A stretch of 64,000 nucleotides of DNA from Liquidambar formosana. Lineage: Eukaryota; Streptophyta; Magnoliopsida; Saxifragales; Altingiaceae. The notes under the pieces are model-generated. The model was given only the letters and a program-made list of their open reading frames with translations, made no database searches and was not told where the DNA came from. The stretch is from the NCBI GenBank assembly GCA_039720395.1, contig CM077831.1:9288333-9352332 (forward strand). The letters are read 5' to 3'. Of the stretch, positions 23,080 to 38,000 are shown one piece after another; position 1 is the first letter of the stretch; each line of letters opens with the position of its first letter. The translations under genes and the position numbers were made by a program.

Positions 23080-26000
23080 CTTTTTTTTTGCTAGAGAAGA
23101 GATGCGCACCCAAGGGGAGTTGAACCCACTACCCCTTGAAATTTTTCCACCCTTATGGGGGAAGAAATGCCACTAGGCCCAAGGCATGCACATGGACTGT
23201 GCCCTTTTTGTTACTAATACAAATCTTTACTTGATTCCCCCTCCCCCCCCACCCCCTGAAAAAAGAACAAAAGAAAGAAAAAAATCTTACCAGTGACTGT
23301 CGCTTGGATATAATGGAGCCCAGCCTGCGGCTGGTACCCCTCTATAACTGTCGCTATCATCAAGATAAGTGATTTCAGTGAACATATTTAATTATAACTA
23401 GCATGTATGTCTTGAAATTTTTCCACCCTTATGGGGGAAGAAATGCCACTAGGCCCAAGGCATGCACGTGGATTGTGCCCTTTTTGTTACTAATACAAAT
23501 CTTTACTTGATTCCCCCTCCCCCCCACCCCCTGAAAAAAGAACAAAAGAAAACATCTTACCAGTGACTGTTGCTTGGATATAATGGAGCCTAGCCTGTGG
23601 CTGTTACCCCTCTATAACTTTCGCTATCATCAAGATAAAGTGATTTCAGTGAACATAATTAATTATAACTAGCATGTATGTTGATTTTTCTTTCATAATG
23701 TAAATGTGTTTCATTATACTAGGCTACTGGCATGTTGTGTCTATGATAGTAATTGTTTCATGTGATTTATTTTCTCAAATAAACCTTGTCCTGAGTCTTT
23801 TTTGCTGTTTTAGGGACAGCTTCAGTATCGAAATATGTCATCACTGCTTCACCATTATCATTGTCATATGGACCTTGTATTTTTATGTACATGTTTTAAA
23901 AGTAGAAACTCATCACTTCACAGGCTGCCACAAGGAGCTGTTTCTATGCGGGCTTTGCTGCACAAAGGAATTTTGCTGAGGTAGAATGTTTTTCCCTGTT
24001 GGCTTGTAATGTTTAAATGTAAATGCTTTCAAGAGGCATAGAAGTCTCTGTCAGATGGCATATTTTATCACTTTTTGATCATTTTCTTGTGCGAATTTTG
24101 TTGCAATTATCTGTGCCTCCACCTTGGTTTGTAATATATCATTTTACATTAATTTTCTAAAAGGATATCAATTATGACAGGTAATTGCGAAGGGTGAAGC
24201 TCAAGGAATGGTTAGCAAGTCTATTGGTATATTGCTTGGTATAGCATTAGCTAATTGGATAGGGTCCTCCACAGCTCTTGCTCTTGCTTCTTTTGGTGTG
24301 GTAACTTGGGTTCATATGTTTTGCAATCTTAAGTCATATCAATCCATTCAACTACGCACTTTGAATTCATACCGTGCAAGTAATTCCTCTCTCCTATTTT
24401 TATTTTATTATGTGTTATTTTAAATAGTGTTTTGATAATAATGTTCTAACTCTTGCTATATTTATTGTAAAGTAGATTTATGAAACATTAGAATTTAACT
24501 TGGTTATGGAAGCTTAGAGGTTTTGAAGGTTTTACATTGGTGAGGGTGTGCAAAATAAAAATAGGCTTTGGTATTTGGTACAGAAGTGAACTATGCATAA
24601 GTCACACTTGCAGAGATTTGTATAGATTATTTAATTTTTTTTCACTCCTTTTAATATGGTGGTGAAAAGAAATTGCACTAAAATATATTACAATGCATGT
24701 ATTTCAAGGAAAAAATTAGCTTATATAAGAAATAAATGGCACACCATTTTGCATAGGGGCAAGAACTTTAATATCGATATCAATGGATATATCGAGGGTC
24801 CAAAAAGATGGATATATCATTGGATATATCGACAATATTGATGTCGTTTTAAAGATATGGTGGATATTATGAGTTAAACACGGATATTTTTATTGAAACT
24901 CTGGAAACAATGATTTAGACTCTAATACACAATCTAGGATATAAATATTGCAATTTAAATGTGTATAATACAATTATGTGTTGTGTGGGGTATAAACAAT
25001 GTGATACGCTGAGAAAATAAATAATAGAAATTTATGCAAATTTAACATCCAAATGTCATATGAGATTAAAATTTGTAAATATTTATCATTTACACAATAA
25101 ACATTTACTGACTTACATACTTACATATTTACATTAGTAGTTTAGTACCACATGGAGTTCCTTCGTGGTTCAAAATCATTATTCTTATCCTTATACTACC
25201 TTTCCATAGTGGTAATATTACGACAATAGTTTGGCTATGTCATAAAATTAGCATAATTCAATTGGAAATTTTATAAATGACGGTCATATTCTTCAGTAGA
25301 AGCATGCTCTAGGATTCCAGTGGTGGTAAATCTAATTGACCAATCTCAGGAGGTGCTCCTTCATTTGACACCCAATATGGTGATTTCGAAAATCTTGGGA
25401 TTGTATCTAGTGGGACTGATGGATACATTGAGTATGGATTGGACATATAACTAGGAGGTTGATTATATGGATATTATTGCCCATGGATATATGCCCATGA
25501 GGGATTGGTGTTATAGTGATTTAGGTTGTATGACTCATATGGCACAGGTTGGAGTTGTTGGTAGGGATAGGTATCGTGGCTCGTGTCTTTTCCATATCCA
25601 AAATGACTTTGATCTAATCCCATACTCATAGACTCAAAATTTTTTCCCCTATTTTTTTTCCTTGAAATTGTTTTCCTATTGCCCTGATACTTAGCCCTGC
25701 TCTCCTAGAGCCATGGTCTTCATCTCGTGTCACATGTGAAATCTGCTTCACTGGTAAAAGGACTCAATGGCCTTGGACTATCTGTAGCTCCATAATTTCC
25801 ACCCCCCCTCCATTATTGTCCCCATCATCATTTTCATCACTAGCCCCACCTCCAGTATCGGTGTAAGAAGAGTTAGAAGACTTAGAATGCACCAAATCCA
25901 TTCTCATTGCACCATCGCTTGATAAAACATCCTCAACTATAACTCTTTGGACGTCAATCCCGAGGTATTGAGCTTCTTGTGCCACCTTTGGATTAGGTTC

Positions 26001-29000
26001 ACCATTTAGTCCATCCATATGTGAGGGCCTAATCCACTAGTAAAGAGGATTCTCATTCTCCTCTCCTATCTTGACCGATATCGAGCAAATTTAGAGGCTC
26101 TAACTCTGCTGTATTATCCCTCTTAGCCTCCATATATCTTTGACAGTTAGCCTCATGTTATAATAACCATAGACTAACTTTTCAAGCCTTTCGTACGCTA
26201 GTCGATTTCGCTGCTTTGTATATATTAAGAAAAATGTGCTCCAGTTCCTTTCACAAGCTAAAGAGGAGCATGTTTGTGACAATATCTTAATTGCCAATGC
26301 CCTCAATGTTGGAGTGGAAACCCTATACATATCCCACCAAATAGCTGCCAATAATAAAATGAAACTATTAATTTTATATTTATAACTTTAAAATTTATAA
26401 GTTAACAAATCTGTTAGTAGTCTATATAGTTCTATTCGCACCAGTTGTCATGCTTTTTCTTGATGCAATTGCGAGTTTCTCTCAAAATCTACCCCTTGCT
26501 TTTCGAAACATTATAATCTACAAATGCAACCTTTTCATCAGTGATTAAATAAAATAAATATTAAAATATAAACTTTGATAGTTGTTGCTGCAATGTTACC
26601 TCATTTCCAATTTCTCCACCCCTTTGGGAGTTTGGTTCCAACTTTTGGAAGACCTCAAGTACGGCATTAGTCAAGTTTGGGTCAAATATATATATATATA
26701 TAACGGAGGAATGCCTCCCTGTTGATGCCCCGTGTCAATTTATGAATTTTTTTTTTTTCAAATCACATGCTGAATTTGTGAACAATTAGAGAAAAAGGTA
26801 AAAATTACCTTTTAGTGACTACTTTCTAATCTAATACCAAAAAAAGGATAATATCTGTCAACTTGCTACAAATTAACTGTACACTAACATCAAAATAACT
26901 ATCAGTTTTCATTTTTGTGTATTAAGTTGGGAAAAAAATCACTAAAACATAATTTTCCCAAAAAGAAAGTTACTTTTAGTGACCTTTGGAGAAATTACTT
27001 TTTAGTGATCAATTTCTAACTTAATATCAAAGAAAGAATATTCTTGGCCAACTTGCTACAAATTGACTATATACATGCTTCAAAAGGACTACTAATGTTT
27101 AATGTTTGGTATTAAGTTGAGAAGTGATCACCCAAAGGTAAATTCTCTAACTTTTCTTTTTTTTTTTTTTTTTTGGTTTTCACTGCTCTTTTTCACTCAG
27201 TATAGGTAGATTGACGCTTGGTGTATACTGCATATCTCTTTGTTTTTATGTGGGAGAATCGGAAAACCTACATTGTACAATATTCAACCCAAACTTAGTA
27301 GACTATACCATATTTCTTCGTTTTCTTTATGCCTATTCATATTCTCTCCCAAAAATTGAACGTATAAAATTATAAATAGTTATAATCAGAAAGGGAGACA
27401 GATAGAGGCAATAATGATTAAAAAAGAAAACACGACATACCGGAATATGTATTAACATATCAAATTGCTTAGAAAACTATAAAAATGCTTAAAAAATTGT
27501 GCAAATACGCTTTTGCCAAACGAGGGGTATTTCAAACCGTTAGGCGCAAACTAATCCCCATGATGCACAAACTATCCTCAAGTCCATGCATTCGATAATG
27601 AAGGAGTGAAGACATGAACTCAAGATCTATGATTCTTGAGCCGCATTTCTTTGCTATCGAAGATACCATCACACGTGTGTATTATATATATAACTTAGAA
27701 ATTTAGAATGTATAAATTATACCTACCGACAATAAAGGACGATCGATTGATTTATCCCAATGCTCCCTTATAGCTTTTAAAACCCATGCCACATTTCGAT
27801 TAGATGCTTCGAGGGCCTCTTTCATTACTTGGAATGCTTGATAGACTACACCCAAGGTTGGGTATACCTCACTATGAACAAGGCGCAATAGTCAGTAAAG
27901 AGGATCATAAATACTACATACTTTTGCAACCTTGCCCTAGAAAGAGTGGTTTAGAATCAATGATTCAACACAATGGCGTAGTAGTGTTCTGCTTAATTGA
28001 TGTTCACTCCATCCATTAGAAGTGAATAAGGATTTCAAACCCGTCTTTCTCTTTGATAGGTTGTAGAGTGCAATAAAATTTGTGGCAAACCTAGTGGCAC
28101 CTGGTCGCACAATGTCTCCTCCACAAAATGCTTTAATCTATGCCAACAACCAATTGTGGTTGTATATAAAGTTTGTGATCACCCTCCCATTAGTGATCAC
28201 ATCTGCAACAGCTTTTTTATCAGCAATCTTCTCAAATATGAGGTCAATGTAATGAGCAGCGCTGGGTGTCCAGTATAAATTATACTTTTCCTTAACTTTT
28301 GCCTTGCTTTCTTATAATTGCTGCCATTATCAGTCACTATTTGTATAACATTTTTATTACCTATTGATTGCACAACACCTCTCATCAAACCATAAATATA
28401 CAAATGTTCCTTAATGTTGTCTGAAGCGTCCACCGACTTCAAGATGATTGTCTTCCCTTTACAATATACCATAAAGTTGATGAACAATTTTGTGGGACCC
28501 GTCCATCCATCACACATAATGGTGTAGCCATATGTCTTCCACACTGGCTTTATTTGTTCAACGTATTTATTTATGTCTTCAACGTGTGAAATGAAATGGC
28601 ATTTAAGGATAATCATATAAAAAATTAAAAAGTCATAAATAAAGCCCAATGATGAATAAATGCTAGTATTTTGAAATGAAATGTGGATTGAAGAATAGGA
28701 TTAGTCTTTCCTTTCTAGCGCAGGGTTCCTCTAAGGGTATCATGATTATGTGGGATGTTGGCTGCTCAAGGAGGTGGTGGGGACTTTCTGAGTCTCAATT
28801 TAGATATTTGGATAGAAAAATTGAGTGATTAGCTGTGGTTTATGGCCTTAATAGACCTACGGTTAAATGTCGTTTTTTGGGAGGAGCTTTTGAGTGTTTG
28901 GTATGGTCAAATCAATTTTGGTGTACAAGGGAGGAAGGACTTCAATGTTGTTCATTTTCTTCATGAGAAGACGGGTGGGATTTGGGTCACTAGGGATATT

Positions 29001-32000
29001 AGGGATTTTGATAGGTTTATTCAGAGTTGTAGTGATGCTGTAATGGGGATATCAAGCATAGTCTACAACAGAGTGGCCTAGTTTGGCCTATTGACTTGAA
29101 GACCAAGGGTACTTATATTATTTTAGAATAATTTATTGTTGCCTTCTAAGTTCTTATACTTAGGGCTAAGTTAGGGGTTAAGGTGGGTTAAGTTTTACTA
29201 TATTTGCTTTTAAAATTCCTAGACTTGAGACCTAAGTTATTAACTTATTACTAATTTTGATGTAAATGGGGTTCGATATAAAGGCCCCATATCTCTTAAA
29301 GGAGGTAGCTTTTGATGAATTAAGAATTTGAGATTCTTTATGTTTGGACCGTTTAGTGTCAACTCCAAACCCCTCTAGGTGCTAATTCCTTGGGGTTCAA
29401 GCTTATTTTTTGTTTCTTTCCTTTTCTTTTCTCTACTTTTGTTTCTCTTGAAGGATTTTTTGGGTTATCCTGCATTAGATTTTGAGGTTGTCTTGCATCA
29501 CCTTTGGTATCAGAGCAAAACTTCGATTCTGCGCAACTCCGCAGAATACTTGATCGTTTCTTTGTCAAACACTCACAATAGCTCTCCTCAGCAACGGGAA
29601 CCTCAACACTAGACTAAGCCCCACTAAGTCGATTTCCTCAATCATCAAACCTAAACTGCCATCCCCACTAGACGACCCACCACTCTACCTCTACTGTTAA
29701 ACCCAAAAAAAAAAAGAAAAAAAAAGAAAAAGAAAAGTCCCACAGCAATCAACACCATAACCCACAACTCTTCCATCGTCAACACACCAAAACCCAGATT
29801 TTCAAATTGATCCCATCTTCTCCCTTCCACTCAAATTGTGCCACGATAAAAACCGAAGCCCTAATCGCACCAGTCACCCTTTGCTTATCCAGCACCCAAA
29901 CTGAAGCCTTTGTTGCCACACCAATCGACCATTACCACCGACCTAGACCCTAGATTTTGCTGTCAACCTTTGTCATCAACCCCATCTCGAGCTAAAAATA
30001 GCAATCGCATTATGAGAATTGCACTGTCTGCACTATTTAAACCACTATTTAAACCTTCATTAATCTTGGTATTTAGTTTAGAATTGAGGAACCAAGCTTT
30101 ATTGCACTTAAGCAACATTCATGGGATTATTATCACCATCAAGCTGCCATTGACACAATTTAGTTGTAGCAATGTCATTATCTCTTTGTCGTTGTTTTTA
30201 AGCTCATCGTAAGGGCGTCATCGTGTGAACAATAGCATTGGAAAGGTTATTAAAGTGGGCAGAGAAGCAAAGTAGGGTGATCTAGTTATGACCTCCATTG
30301 CAAGTTCTTAACCCTAGCCGTAGTTGTTGGGTCAGCACCATCGAAGCTCTGACAACTCTTCTCATGTTAGTTGAACCCTAAATCGTTGGATTATCACCAT
30401 CAATCCATCATCGTCGAGCACTGCCATCGAGCTGCCATCAAGGTCCTGCTATTGAGCCACTGTCATGATCCCACCATCGATACACCCTGTGCTCTCCTTC
30501 TTTCCATTATGTTAGAAGGTCAGCATCGGGTTACAAGCTAAGAAGAAAAGATTGGGATTGTTTGGTTACCAAGGTTCAAAGTCTCGGTGGTTTCGTCTGA
30601 GATCTCGTTGGGTCAATTTAGAATCGTCCAAGCCCAAGACGAGAATTCCTGCCGATATAGATATATATAAGGTGAAGTCATTTTCTCGATCGAAAAGCTC
30701 GAGATCTCAGGCTTGACAGGACGAGTTACGCGAGATCTCGTTCACCCGATTGGTCTCGGTCGAAATCTTGTGCAATTCGCACGAGATTTTTCTTTTTCTG
30801 ATCACCCAATCGTATACGCCCCATGCGAAAGCTACAAAGATGATTGAATTGAAAAAGAAGATGGAGAAGGCGTAGAGAACAACTTACAATTTGCGTCGTC
30901 GGTCGAGAGCATATCTGGCTTCCCTTCTCTCTCAGATTTGGTTCTTCTCTTTGGTTAGAAATGACGAGGTTGGGTTCGTCTCCTTCAAGTCATTTGGACT
31001 CGTCTCCTTTAGATCTAGTGTCGGTGGTGATCCTTGCCTCCCGGAGTCGTCGACCGTCGTTGGTTGGTTGCATGAGTCTCTCTCTCTCTCTCTCATACAC
31101 TCTCAAGTAGTAAGTTACGATCTGCCTTTTTTTTTTTTTAAGTGCCGATTGTTTGTTTTGTTTTACTTTTCTTTTCTTTCCATTGGTATGTGCTTTTTTT
31201 TTTTTTTTTCTTCCCCCACGCCCCTTACACCCACCCCCCCAAACCAAATTTTTAATTGACCTATACATTTGTTTTTTTTAAAAGATAATGAAATTATAAA
31301 TAATGAAGTTAAATTGTACACCATTTTTTTTTTCTTTCTAAAACGATAATTTTTTTAAATTTCGAAAATACAAATTTTTTAGAAAAGAAAATTGTTTCCC
31401 AAACTAATTTCGAAAACATATTTTCCTTTTTTTTATTTTTAAATTTCAAATTTTTTGTTTTTTTTTTATAAAAAGAGCTTAAAAAATACAAAATTGCATG
31501 GATGGCCAGGGATCTAAGATGAGTGGTTGGGCAACATATACGCATAATTAATTTGCAAAATTGTTTGGAAAAAAATATTACAGCACCATGCTAGCGCCTA
31601 TTTTTATGTTTTTGAACATGCTATGTCCCTTAAGTTAATTATTTTGCTTATTTGATGGTTCCAATGTAATCATTATATTTTTAAAAAATTTTCTATGATT
31701 TTTTTTTTGGATTTTTTCGAACACTTTTTCATGTGTAAAGTTGCATCTCACTCGTGACGTGATGGGTTGGACGAGATCGAGATGACCAAGACCGAAACGT
31801 GACGTGGACCGAGACTAAGACTTTGAACCAATGGTTACAGCTACATGTTTTCCCAGGTTTGGAGTCAAAGCATCTTCATCTCATAATAGTTATCCTAACG
31901 TGGACCAAGACCGAGACTTTAAGACATGAATGCCAAGCTTGATGCTCAACTAAAGAAGTTAGACACGACAATACCGGAGTCAGATCCCATTGAATTCAAT

Positions 32001-35000
32001 GGTTTGAAATTCAATGAGAACAAGTACAATCAAGATTCTTTGTTTGAGTGGGTAAATAGGAGGCTCATGGTTCAAAGTCACGGTCTCGGACGCTGTCACA
32101 TAACGGTCACTGGTCATCACGGTTGTGGCTGTCTTGTTACGTCTCGGGTGAGACGCAACATTACGTATGAAAGAAATTTAAAAAAAATCTGAAAAATTCA
32201 TAGAAAAATAAAAAAAAATAGGGCAATCACATTGGAAGCATAAAACAAGCAAAACAAATAATCTAGAACAAATAAAATGGTTAAAAGTATCAAAACAGGT
32301 TGCAGCGCGCTGTGTAAGTAGTAAGAAATTCAATATTTAGGTCTCAGATACATTTTGCAATATATATTACTAAATTAATTTAATTAACAAGGGTAAAAGA
32401 TAAGAGTATCTATTTTCAACAACATTTATTAATTTTGTTTACTCTTTTTTCAATCAAAAAAATAAAAAAAGAAAATAATTTGCTTTAAAAGTTTAAAGTA
32501 AAGTCTTAAGAACTTAGAACAAACCAATTACTACAAAACAAGTAACAATCCCCTTTTTGGTTTGAGAAAATATATATATTTTACCATATGGTCCAAAAAA
32601 AAAACAGAAAAAAAAGCAAAGAAGGAAAAAAGGGGAGGAAAAGTTGACTTGAGAGGACAACTAAATAACTTACCCCCAAAAAAATAAAAAAACAATTTAA
32701 TAATATTAATATATCTAAACAATTAATAAAGGAAGATAGGCTCACATTTGATCTCACTTAAGCAAATCGGGTTTGGGGGCGAGGGGCTGTAGCTGGGTCT
32801 GGTACTCGACGCTCGAAGGATGTGGACTAAGAGCACCAGACCAGCGACGGCCGACGACCTATGGCGACGGCGAGACTCGAGTTGACGACGACGAGACTCA
32901 AACCGACGATTTACGACGTGGCGAGACTCCAGTTGACTGAATAGATGAATGTAACAGTGATACTCGACTACTCGAGGGACTGAGGGAGGGGGACTGGGAG
33001 CAGCGACGAGCCGACGACTGTGAAACTCGAACAATCTCCACTTCTTTAAGTACGTTAGATCTTCAATTCTTCAGGTCTTCACTCTTCAGATCTGGGGGTT
33101 TAGTGGGTTTGGAGATCTGGGGTTTCATGGGTTCACGGGTTGTGGGTTTATGCTTTTTTAAAGAGCATCAACACTTTAAAAGAGCTTTGGAAAAGCTTCA
33201 ATGGAGAGGATCAGAGGACATCAAGACAGAGCACGATGGGATTTTTGCAGCATTTTTTTTGGTCTCAGAATGTCTCGGCGAGATCATGGCGTAACACCAA
33301 CATCACGGGCGTGACGAGAAATTGGTGAGATATTCAGGTACCATTGTAATGTCTTGTATCGGTAGGCTGTGAAACCATTCCGTCTCGGGCGAGACGTCAC
33401 GGTTTCGTCCATGATTTTGAACCATGAGGAGGCTACAACAAATTGAACTCGACACATTCAATGGTTTGAAATGCAGAGAGAACAAATGCAATCAAGATTC
33501 TGATTCTTTGTTAGAGTGGGTAAACAGGAGGCTACAACAAATTAATCCTGGCACATTCAATGGTTTGAAATGCAATGAGAACAAGTGCCTAATCTCGCAA
33601 GTCCCTCCTATTATTTATTTTCAAAATCAGAAAGCAGTAATTGATGAGCCCGAACCTATGCAACAAGAGGTTGATTCATCTGTGCCAGCTGGAGAAGACT
33701 TGGACGTGGATATTGAAGTCGTCATTGGTAATTCGGAAGTTAAAGAGGTGGTTGTGCAAGAGTTTCAACGAAATATAGAAGCTCCAAAGTGATGATCATT
33801 AAGGAAGAAAATTCGAAACAAGTCAGTCTAGTTTTATGGAAGGAAAATCATGTTGCTTCGTCTAATCTGTTCAAGGTACAAAGCATTGATTTCCTTGGTG
33901 TTGACAACTTTGAGTAGAAGTGATCCTCATTTGCTTTAGTTCTTTGGTAAATTAAAGATTTTATGTCAAGTTGAGCACTTAGAAGTTGTTATTTTTCATC
34001 AATTTTTGAAGCAGCTGAATTTATTCTAAGTATTTGTTCATTGGGAAGGCCATTTTCAATATCTTACTCAACCTCAAACTTGAGGTTAAGTTTTTCCCAC
34101 TTTGGGAGAGTTAATGGGGACATCAAACATAATCTACAACTGGGTGGCAGTTTGGCCTATTGACTTGAAGACCAAGGCTACTTATTTTATTTTAGAATAA
34201 TTTATTGTTTTTATTTATTTATTTTATGAAGTAATTATAAGCAAAATGGCTTAACCCTCGTACATAAGACATATACAAGTGCTAAGCACCAACCCCAACA
34301 AAAAAAGGTCGACAAAAGAAACAAAAGGAGGGAAACAACCACCCCCCACTCCCATCTAAAAACTTAAGGGAGTCTGCAAAAAGAAAAAAAGTAAGTATTA
34401 CAATCTCCTTTATAACCACTATACCACCAAAAAAGATGCTTAACTAAAATGGATTTGAGGTCTACAATAGTCTTCTCCTAGCCTTGAAAAGTTCTCAAGT
34501 TTCTTTCTTTCCAAATGCACTAAAAAAGTGCATGTGGAGCCATTTTCCACACTATCTTTGATTCCTTTCGACCCCTTTTAAACCTCCAACTTGAAAGAAC
34601 ATCATGGTTGGATGACGGTAAAACCCATTTAATCCCAAAAAGGTTGAAAATAATATCCCACAAACTTCTCACTGCCCCACAATGAATAAAAAGAAGATCC
34701 ACCGTCTCTACCGCCTCTTTCCACATAATACATCTATTTGGCGTCACCCATCACTTTCTAACCAAATGGTCAATAGTGAGGCATTTGTTTCTTGCCACCA
34801 ACCAAACAAAGAATGAAACTTTTGAAGGAATCGAAGTAATCCAAATATTTCTAGCCGGTTGGAACACGTCATTATTGGAGCCCAAAAGGGAATACTAAGA
34901 TTTCACTGAGAATAATCCTTTAGGGTCCTTGTGCCACATCAAGGTGTTATACCCTTGTAAAGAAATCTTATTCTCATATAAATTTTGAAAAAAAACCATC

Positions 35001-38000
35001 ACACTTTGCAACTCCCAATCATTAAAACTTCTAAAAAAAGTGATGTTCCAATGAACCCATCCCACCCTTTCCCTAAGATAATCCTTCACCCACGCTTCTT
35101 TGTTACCCATAATCTCAAAAATTCGGGAAATTCCTCCATGAGAGGAATGCCACCACACCAAACATCTTTCCAAAATTTACTCTATCCCTTCTTCCCACCT
35201 TGAAGCTAACTTCCTTCATAAAATCTACTAAAACCTTGCATTATTGCCGTCCAAAGCCCCATGCCATGCGTCCTTCTAATCTCTTTAGTCCACCACCCCC
35301 CATCCCTAACCCCATATTTCCAAATAATGACCTCCCTCTGCAAACTTTGTTCACCTTTTTCAAACCTCCAAAGCCCCTTTCCAAGCAGAGCTTTATTGGT
35401 TTCCATGATAGATCTAATCCCCAACCCTCTTTTCTCTTATGATAAACACATTGTATGCCAATCAACTAGATGAAATTCAACCTCACCATTTATCCCATTC
35501 CACAAAAAGTCTCTTCATAGCTTTTTAATCTTCAATGCCACTGCTTTTGGAAACTTGAGGATGAACATGTAATAGGTAGGGATGCTACTAAGAGAATTTT
35601 GATAAATATCTTTTTTCCAACCATTTAGCCTTTTTTCAATCTTGTCAAGCACTGAGTCCCAAACTCTCGTCTCCTTGAAATGAGCTCCAAGAGGAAGCCC
35701 ACTGTTGTAGGACATCCACACTAGGGTATAGTTCACAATAACAGCAATCACGAATCCACAAGCAAAAGAAGAAGAAGAAAGAAGAAGCAGGAAGAAGCAA
35801 AAAGAAGCAAGAAGCTAGAAACAAGAAGCTAGGGTTTGTTTGGAAACAGCCACTAAACGTGTAAGTCTCAAATTTTGATAATAATGAAGTAGTCCCAAAT
35901 CCTAAAAATTAAGAACCTTAAATAGGCTCCAGTACATCCAATAAAGGAAATAAGAAATAACAATCAAAATAAAATCTAAATAAACCAAATAAAAATAAAA
36001 TAGTCATAAAAAGGAAAGAAAATCATTTGGCTCTCTAATAGCCCATCGTGCTAGCCATAAGGTCACCCGGTGTGTTGTCCGGTGGCGTCAACGGCGCTTA
36101 TACACCTGTGTAATATGAGGTCTAGGTTTGGTGTCCACACCAACTCTCCCGAGGTGAGGAAAACGCGACTCCATCGTGTGTGGCTCCTAGCGACTCTGAT
36201 AGTACTCCCACAAATCTAGATCGAGCTGCTGGAGATCATCACGCGTGGTCCATATGCAATCTGACTCAAGACGGCCTCACCAACGAACCAAGAAACGCTG
36301 AAATCCGCCATCCCTAGTAGAAACAATTTGCTCATCCAAAATAGCATCAATAAAATCTTTTAGTGCTTGTGGAAAAGTGAGGGGTGGGAAACAAAAACAA
36401 TATCAATAGATGGGGATTGGGGAGGGTGAACAAAAGGTCCATCAGGTATAGCCATGGGATCTTTGTAAGCAACAAGGTCTTCTACATTAAAAGTAGAGCT
36501 AATCCCATAGTCAAATCGCAGGTCTATAACATAAGCATTCGGTCCTATCCGTGATAACACTTTAAATGGCCCAGCACTACGAGCTTGTAATTTCCGAGCA
36601 ATTCTAGAAGGAAACCGCTCAGGCCTAACTCGAATCATAACATAGTCTCCAATATTAAACTCTACATGGCGCGTACGTGAGTTAACTTGTGTTTTATATT
36701 TTTCATTGCTTGCATGAATGCGTTTGCTAATCTCATGGTGCAAGTCATGAACATGACGGGCAAACGCCTTAGTTGACTCAGATGTCCTAACATATGGAGA
36801 CATAGAGAGGAGGTCTAAAGGCTTCCTAGGCTTATAACCATGCACAACCTCAAATGGACTCATGCCTATAGACCTATTGACAGAGCTATTGTATACAAAC
36901 TGGACTGGGGGTAGGTTAGAATCCCAATTCCTATTATTGTCACCTACCAAACTTCTCAATAGGTTGCCTAAATTTCTATTAACAACTTTAGTTTGACCAT
37001 CAAACAGTTTGAGGATGATAGGCGGTGGAGAATTTTAGCTTTGTGCCTAACAAATGCCAAAGTGTTTTCCAAAAGTAACTCATGAATTTGACATCCCTAT
37101 CAGACACTATGGTTTTGGGAAGGCTACACAGCTTGACAATTTCATTGAAGAACAATTTGGCAACATGGGAAGCATCAGCAATCTTAGAGCAAGGGATGAA
37201 GTGAGCCATTTTAGAAAAATGATCCACGACCACAAGAATAGAATCATGTTTCCTAAAGGTACGTGGAAGACCTAGAGCAAAATCGATGCTCACATCTTGC
37301 CATGGACAATTGGGCATAGGTATTGGAGTGTAGAAGCCTGTATTTTGTTTCCTATGTTTTGCCAATTGACATGTATGGCACTGACTCACAATTTTGGCAA
37401 CATCTCTCTTCAAACTAGGCTAATAGAAAGTGATCTCTACTTCTTTAATAGTTTTGTCGTGCCCAAAATGTCCTAATAGACCACCTGCATGCAATTTCCA
37501 CACTATAAAGTCTCTCACTGATGAACAGGGAATACACAATTTATTACCCTTGAACAGAAACCCGTTTTGAAGAATAAACCCATCAACTTCAAGGGTCTGT
37601 TCATCTTGCAGGACTTGATAAACGTCGCCAAAGTCTAGGCACGAGTCGTATTCTTCTTTGAGGCGTTCAAACCTAGTGATTTGTACTTTCATCATGGAAA
37701 GTAACAAAATACGACGACTCAGGGCATCAGCTGCCTTGTTTTCAACTCCAGATCGATATTTCAGCACAAAAGTATAAGTTTGTAAAAACTCAACCCAGCG
37801 ACCATGTCTAAAGTTTAACTTCTTCTGGGAGTTGTTATACCTTAAAGCTTCATGATTAGAGTGAAGAATAAATTCTTTAGGCAGCAGGTAATGGCGCCAG
37901 TGCTTTAAGGACTGCACTATAGCATAGAATTCCTTATCATAGGTGGAGTACTTTTGCTTTGCCTTATTTAGTTTTTCACTAAAATAGGCAATCGGGTGTT

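Larger units (their letters stand above)
24760..28649 (-). mobile_element. hAT transposon relic (family I, transposase-bearing)
   Basis: The left end CAAGAACTTTAATATCGATA is the same terminal sequence that ends the two short elements at 42787-44071 and 59297-60467, and the shared region extends some 300 bp inward. Inside, read leftward, lie a DUF659 domain (28649-27703) and a hAT C-terminal dimerisation domain (26351-26100). The right terminal repeat was not found, and the N-terminal BED finger region is absent, so the element is truncated near 28650. Micron-like copy B is inserted within the transposase. The whole relic lies in intron 4 of the RUS5-like gene. Confidence 0.75.

Noticed and set aside
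22831..23109. 92-codon minus-strand frame with Arg/Glu repeat
   Set aside because: It reads through the CT microsatellite and SINE tail; the composition follows from the repeat.
33103..33328. Two short frames of about 62 codons
   Set aside because: They lie within MITE family II copy 2, overlap in different frames, and show no domain.
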